From: Deinococcus carri
Lineage (GTDB): Bacteria > Deinococcota > Deinococci > Deinococcales > Deinococcaceae
Assembly (NCBI RefSeq): GCF_039545055.1
Contig: NZ_BAABRP010000003.1
Coordinates: forward strand, 113,501-177,500
Reading direction: 5' to 3'
DNA length: 64,000 bases
The position numbers and the translations under genes are program-made. The notes below the pieces were generated by a model. That model saw nothing but the letters and a program-made list of their open reading frames with translations, did not search any database and was not told the DNA's origin. Position 1 is the stretch's first letter. Every line of letters starts with the position of its first letter. Shown here piece by piece: positions 59,510-64,000 of this stretch.

Positions 59510-59790
59510 CCCATTCAGAGGTATGCCCCGGCTGATGCTGGGGCATACGTTCCCGATGCTCTGATTCAGGGCCTTGACCTCACAAAATTTCCGGGCCCGA
59601 ATCCAGGCTTTGAGGTTGAAGAACATCAGCTCAATGAGATTGAAATCTGAGCTGTAGGGTGGAAGAAAAAGCAGCATCTAACCGCGTTCTTCTATTAACG
59701 CCCTCACGGATTCACGGTGGTGCGCCGACAGATTGTCCAAGACGGCCACTGGTACGACCAGAGAGTCGTTTAACGCCAGTCTGAAATGAA
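59510..59790 (-). pseudogene. IS630-family transposase remnant
   Basis: Reverse-strand frame reads VPVAVLDNLSAHHRESVRAL, a TAG stop, then MLLFLPPYSSDFNLIELMFF: the second Asp and the Glu region of IS630 DDE transposases. The N-terminal part with the first Asp is absent and an in-frame stop splits the rest, so it is dead. It marks an older insertion between drmB and tnsB. Confidence 0.75.
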
Positions 59791-59805
59791 TAACGGAGAA
59801 TCGGT

Positions 59806-61782
59806 CTACTCAACTTCATCGAAGGGCTTGATCTCACCGACATGCTGAAAAGGGTTCAGAGCGGAGCGGCTGAGTGAGGGTGCCCGCATGCGTTCGACGC
59901 CCGCCGGAGTCTCCACCTTGGCCCGCTGCCGCTTCTTCTCGGCCCCGGCCCGGATGGATTTCGTCTCCGCTTTCTCACTGTCCACGAGACGCTGCATCAG
60001 TCGGTAGGCGTTCATGATGGCGATTTCGTTGTCCAGACGGATGTTCTGGCTCTTCGCGAAACGGCGGGTCGCCTTCAACTCCCACACGCTCATGGACGGG
60101 AAGTTGGCCTGCACGCAACGCACTTCGAAATAACGGTTGATGTCCGGATCGAGGAAGTACACACCGCTGATGTCACGCGGGTCATAGCTCACCTGAAACA
60201 CGCGGGCGCGCGAGGGGTAGTCCGGGTGGCGCGCGCCCACATGACGACGCAGAACGTCACTCCGGTAAGTCAACCCGTCATGGCGGATGCCCGCACGCTG
60301 CACCGTGCCCTCGAAGAAAGGCAAGAAGTCCATCTTCAGGCGGTTTGCCGCGTCTCCGCCGAGACGCTCGGGAACCCCAGTCGGCGGGTGGTCGTCCGTG
60401 CCGATCAACAGACCGTCCTCCCACATCTGAAGCGGCGTCTTGCCAAGGCTCTCGTGAATCCGGCAGTGGTAGATCCCGAGGATGTAGGCCGTCAGCCAGG
60501 TCTCGAAGGCTTCCAGCGTCAGCGCGGCTTTCCCCTCGGAGTCGTAGTCCCCACGGGCACGGGGGTTGCTGAAAGTCGTGCCGGGCAGGGTCTGAATCTC
60601 CCGTGCGAATGTGCCGAGCAGGCGCTCCACGTGCCCGCCATAACGCGGCTTCTTCACCGGACGGAACTCCCGGTCGATGCCGTGCCAGCGCAGCGCCCGT
60701 TCGAGGGTCTTCCCCCGGAACTCGCGGGCGTTGTCCATCTTCACGAGGACGGGCTTCCCCCAGCAGGGCCAGGAGAGTTGCAGGTCAGGGTCGCCGCCAC
60801 CGAGTTCATCGCGCAGGTTTTTCACCAGACCGCTGATGACCTGCTGATGCCCGGCCAGCCAGATCTCCTTGGGGAGGATGGCGTGCGTCAGGGCCATCCC
60901 CGCGCTGAAGGCATTCGGGGCATCGAACGAGATGTAGAACCCGAGCACTGCCCTCGAAAAGACGTCCATCACCAGTGTCAGCCAGGGCCGCCCGATGGGC
61001 CGACGGTAAATGCTGTCGACCAGTTCGAGGTCGATGGGCGTGTGGTCGATCTGCACAACTGCGAGGGGGTATGTCGCCCCAGGGTAGTGCCCGAGGATCG
61101 GATCGAGCGCCTCGGCGGCCCGGTGACCGTAGCGGCGGCTGACTCGTTTGCGCTGCTCCACCGCCCCGATGCGGCGACGGAAGGTCTCGTAGCTCGGTGT
61201 GGGCAACTCAGGCTCGCCTGCTGCGTGCGTGCGGTTGGCCCGCTCGATCTCACCGCGCAGCAGGACATAGACAGAAGACAAGCTGGGCCGCTCGGGAACG
61301 AGGTACTTCGTCTCGATCACGCGGTCCATCAGTTCCTCGACCGCCTGCGGAAGGCGGGACTTCCCCTGGTCCTGCCTGGGCTGTCTCAGCAGGCCCTCCA
61401 TCGACCCGCTGCGGTCATAGGCCGCCAACCAGCGGTAGATCGTGCTGGGATGAACCTCACAGCGCTTCGCGGCCTCAGCAACCCGCTCCGACGCCCGGCC
61501 CCCCGGCAGGGCCACCAGGGACTCCAACACGGCCATACGCTCCTCAGCGCCTGCGAGGGCCTGGGCATGGGCACGGGAATCCAGAGGACGCGATGGCCGG
61601 GCGGCATTTACGTTCGATGCCTCCTGCTTTACAGGCCCCAGGGCAAACAGCGGAACCGTTCGCAAGTCCCCTCGCTCATCACGAACCTGCACCTCGGTGA
61701 GGTTGGGCGTCCGAACGAGCCGCACGCGCTCACCGTGGTGTTCGTACCACTCACCGACTTTCAGACGTAACTGTTCAGTCAT
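59806..61782 (-). CDS. tnsB: TnsB/TniA-type DDE transposase
   Basis: 658 aa. The ATG at 61780-61782 overlaps the tnsA stop (ATGA). N-terminal helix-turn-helix parts (RVAEAAKRCEVHPSTIYRWLAAY) are followed by the rve catalytic core: Asp246 in VVQIDHTPIDL, Asp350 in VKMDNAREF, Glu386 in GGHVERLLG (D-x35-E). PIGRPWLTLVMDVFSRAVLGF and GTTFSNPRARGDYDSEGKAALT closely follow TniA of Tn402/Tn5053; the C-terminus KPFDEVE also matches its KPFDQIEEW tail. Performs 3'-end cutting and strand transfer. Confidence 0.92.
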   Translation of the reverse strand: MTEQLRLKVGEWYEHHGERVRLVRTPNLTEVQVRDERGDLRTVPLFALGPVKQEASNVNAARPSRPLDSRAHAQALAGAEERMAVLESLVALPGGRASERVAEAAKRCEVHPSTIYRWLAAYDRSGSMEGLLRQPRQDQGKSRLPQAVEELMDRVIETKYLVPERPSLSSVYVLLRGEIERANRTHAAGEPELPTPSYETFRRRIGAVEQRKRVSRRYGHRAAEALDPILGHYPGATYPLAVVQIDHTPIDLELVDSIYRRPIGRPWLTLVMDVFSRAVLGFYISFDAPNAFSAGMALTHAILPKEIWLAGHQQVISGLVKNLRDELGGGDPDLQLSWPCWGKPVLVKMDNAREFRGKTLERALRWHGIDREFRPVKKPRYGGHVERLLGTFAREIQTLPGTTFSNPRARGDYDSEGKAALTLEAFETWLTAYILGIYHCRIHESLGKTPLQMWEDGLLIGTDDHPPTGVPERLGGDAANRLKMDFLPFFEGTVQRAGIRHDGLTYRSDVLRRHVGARHPDYPSRARVFQVSYDPRDISGVYFLDPDINRYFEVRCVQANFPSMSVWELKATRRFAKSQNIRLDNEIAIMNAYRLMQRLVDSEKAETKSIRAGAEKKRQRAKVETPAGVERMRAPSLSRSALNPFQHVGEIKPFDEVE

Positions 61783-62447
61783 GACCGCCTCCGGGCGCGA
61801 ATGGCACTCTTCATGGTGAACGGAAGGCTCAGGTCTGCTTCGATGCGATGCGTGGCGACAAGGTGCCACAGTGCGGGAATGAGATGGGGACGCTCAGCTT
61901 CAGGAAACGTGGAGAGCAGGGACTCAGGCGTACTCACCTCATGCCCAAGGGCCGTGAGCAGAGGCCCAGTCTGGTCCTCAGCAAAGACACGCGCAGCATA
62001 CGGCCGCAGGAACTGAATGTTCTTCAGGCTGGGCGCGCGCACCGTCCGCTCGGTCACCAGCGTAAACGTCCAACCCTGCTCACGAGCAAAAGCACGCGCT
62101 GCACGAAATTTGATCCGCAGTTCATCCGCCTTCTCCTGGGTTTCCGCCACATACTTCACTTCGAAGAGGGCAGGCCTGCGCCCGTCGCTGTAGTGCACCA
62201 GCACATCCGGCGGATACTGCAACTTCCGCCCCCGTCCATTGACCCACGAAATCAAGACGGGCTGAGGAACGAACCGCACGACGCTGGGGTCAAAATCCAG
62301 TTGCAGAAAGAAATCCCGCTCCAGCGCCGACTCATACTGCGCCCCTGCCGGACCTTTGGTAGAGGCCAGGGTTCCCGTCACCGCACGGTGGTTCTTCGTG
62401 ATGGCCCGGACAGGATGTTCACCAAGCGGCTTGGGGGGAGGTCGCAT
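61779..62447 (-). CDS. tnsA: TnsA endonuclease
   Basis: 222 aa. Tn7 TnsA fold: Glu39/Glu43 in YESALERDFFLQLDFD, Asp81 in YPPDVLVHY, Glu96-x-Lys98 in LFEVKY (catalytic residues), then the wing region. TnsA cuts the 5' strands so that transposition is cut-and-paste. It overlaps tnsB by 4 bp. TnsA is absent from typical Tn5053/Tn402, so this is a mixed core. Confidence 0.9.
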   Translation of the reverse strand: MRPPPKPLGEHPVRAITKNHRAVTGTLASTKGPAGAQYESALERDFFLQLDFDPSVVRFVPQPVLISWVNGRGRKLQYPPDVLVHYSDGRRPALFEVKYVAETQEKADELRIKFRAARAFAREQGWTFTLVTERTVRAPSLKNIQFLRPYAARVFAEDQTGPLLTALGHEVSTPESLLSTFPEAERPHLIPALWHLVATHRIEADLSLPFTMKSAIRARRRS

Positions 62448-62569
62448 ATTCGCATATATTGTGACCCAGTTGCACTAAATTCGCAAATACTGTGTGTATT
62501 ATTCGCAATTAACTTGTGTAAACGATGCCTTCAGGCGGAGAAACATCGCAAATAACGTGCGTAGTGACA
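62448..62569 (-). repeat. Right end with four transposase-binding repeats
   Basis: From the tip inward on the reverse strand: TGTCACTACGCAC, then TTATTTGCGATG (62544-62556), AGTTAATTGCGAAT (62501-62514), AGTATTTGCGAAT (62479-62491), AATATATGCGAAT (62448-62460). The innermost unit directly abuts the tnsA ATG, so TnsB binding could also repress tnsA-tnsB. Four units here against two at the left end. Confidence 0.8.
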
Positions 62570-62574
62570 CGCGG
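62570..62574 (+). repeat. Target-site duplication, right copy (CGCGG)
   Basis: Identical to 36683-36687, directly after the right tip ...GTAGTGACA. Confidence 0.95.
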
Positions 62575-62983
62575 CGTGGGCCTCCCCGAGGCGCGCGAGC
62601 GGGCCTATGACCTGCTGGAGCGCACCGGCCTCGCCGCGCACGCCGAGAAGGCCGCGCACGAACTGACCCTCTTGCAGGACAAGCGGCTGGAGGTCGCCCG
62701 CGCCCTCGCCACCCAGCCGCGCGTGCTGCTGCTCGACGAGGTGATGGCGGGCCTGCGTCCGGCGGAGGCGCAGGAGGCCGTGGGGCTGGTGCAGAGCGTG
62801 CGGGGCAGCGGCGTGAGCGTGCTGTTTATCGAACACATCATGCCGGTGGTGCGCGACCTGGCCGACCGCGTGGTCGTGATGGACCAGGGGCAGGTGCTCG
62901 CGGAAGGCACCTACCGCGAGGTGACGGCGAACCCGCAGGTGGTCGCGGCCTACCTGGGCACGGAAGAGGGGCTACACGCATGA
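62570..62983 (+). pseudogene. livG: livG 3' part, interrupted by transposon
   Basis: Remaining 136 codons of LivG: HELTLLQDKRLEVARAL (signature region), LLLDEVMAGL (Walker B) and the H-loop FIEHIMPVV. Lacks Walker A. An ATG at 62525 inside the element could start a fusion fragment, but it would still be inactive. Confidence 0.93.
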
Positions 62984-62992
62984 GGGGGAGAA

Positions 62993-63128
62993 GGCAGCGG
63001 GACGCGGTGCGCGGTGCGCGGGAAAAAGAAAGGACGGGCCAGCTCCGGCGTTCCCTGTCCTGCTCTGACAGGCCTTTGACCGGACCGGACGGGCAGCCCC
63101 CTCACCGCGCACCGCGTCCTGCCTCCCA
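62993..63128. repeat. Small palindromic repeat, GCGGTGCGCGGTGCGC-type arms
   Basis: Left arm GCAGCGGGACGCGGTGCGCG and right arm CGCACCGCGTCCTGCC are inverse apart from a 2-3 nt difference. The region between is about 65 bp. Sits between livG and livF. Confidence 0.65.
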
Positions 63129-63158
63129 CGCCCCCCTCTCCTCAACCAAGGCACACCC

Positions 63159-63893
<735 letters not shown>

Positions 63894-63905
63894 CGCCGAC
63901 TTCAG

Positions 63906-63950
63906 GACGCCGGGGGCCGCAGGAAAGGTGCGGCCCCCGGCGTCTGTTGC
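63906..63950 (+). terminator. Terminator of the liv operon
   Basis: Perfect 16-bp stem GACGCCGGGGGCCGCA / TGCGGCCCCCGGCGTC (63906-63921, 63929-63944), 12 bp after the livF stop. Confidence 0.75.
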
Positions 63951-63968
63951 GGGCCGGGCCGTGCTGCT

Positions 63969-64000
63969 AGAGCATTTGTCAAAAAGAGACCTTCTTTTTG
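63969..64000. repeat. Start of a repeat element at the window edge
   Basis: TAGAGCATTTGTCAAAAAG is the near-inverse of the end of the repeat at 15986-16006 (shared CAAATGCTCTA and CTTTTT). The rest lies outside the window. Confidence 0.4.

Larger units (their letters stand above)
36688..62569 (+). mobile_element. Tn7-like (Tn5053-related) transposon carrying DISARM-like and phase-variable methyltransferase systems
   Basis: 25,882 bp. Both tips start TGTCACTAC and agree over 12 of the first 13 bp; CGCGG is duplicated at the two sides. tnsA-tnsB lie at the right end, tnsC-tniQ-recombinase in the middle, a possible tnsE-like gene at the left. The remaining genes are defence or regulatory cargo. 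Parts (40.6-41.2 kb, 47.0-48.3 kb) are visibly more AT-rich than the host chromosome. All transposition ORFs look intact, so the element may be active. Confidence 0.95.

Noticed and set aside
61848..62555. 235-codon plus-strand ORF at the right end of the element
   Set aside because: Antisense to tnsA and running into the terminal repeats; no domain.
36688..62569. CRISPR-associated transposon (CAST)
   Set aside because: Tn7-like core with TniQ prompted the check, but there are no cas genes and no repeat-spacer array in the element.

Overview
The window is a GC-rich chromosomal segment that I read as a Deinococcus. The evidence is the conserved gene set, many TAnnnT -10 boxes placed 6-7 nt before an ATG (leaderless genes), and a family of small palindromic intergenic repeats. 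No rRNA, tRNA or CRISPR array was seen.

Chromosomal backbone, left to right: a partial cupin gene; a two-gene RND efflux operon (adaptor plus permease); rplY (L25/CTC); efp; accB-accC; a small membrane protein; a SAM methyltransferase; an exonuclease III-like nuclease; an RNase R with very long low-complexity tails; a DUF2183/App1-like phosphatase; an SDR; a secreted subtilase; a 56-aa membrane protein behind a 7-codon leader; a candidate NlpC/P60-like protein; a Rieske ferredoxin; a glyoxalase-fold dioxygenase; a membrane protein; prs; dnaJ; trpS behind a Trp-codon attenuator; tdh; a 48-aa membrane protein; a ketone-body block (hydroxybutyrate dehydrogenase-like SDR, scoB, scoA); two alpha/beta hydrolases (one MetX-like); and the liv branched-chain amino-acid ABC operon livJ-livH-livM-livG-livF.

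livG is cut in two by a 25,882-bp transposon at 36688-62569. Both element boundaries can be read to the base: inverted ends starting TGTCACTAC and a 5-bp target duplication CGCGG. The core is Tn7-like with Tn5053/Tn402-type proteins. tnsA-tnsB(tniA) sit at the right end, tnsC(tniB)-tniQ and a tyrosine recombinase are internal, and a possible TnsE-like gene lies at the left end. Cargo includes an HNH protein, a LexA-like repressor operon with its own operator, a small secreted protein, a PLD-SNF2 helicase plus Eco57I-class adenine methyltransferase operon, and a DISARM-like set (C5 methyltransferase, DrmA helicase, DrmB). tniQ and tniB lie between the two defence groups.

The most notable structure is at 46972-48363. 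The C-terminal target-recognition module of the adenine methyltransferase is followed, tail to tail, by a second divergent module on the opposite strand. Both start at the same 14-bp inverted repeat, in frame. The second repeat contains the stop codon of the adjacent tyrosine-recombinase gene. Inversion would swap the methyltransferase specificity domain without damaging the recombinase gene. I infer a phase-variable defence methyltransferase carried by a Tn7-like transposon.
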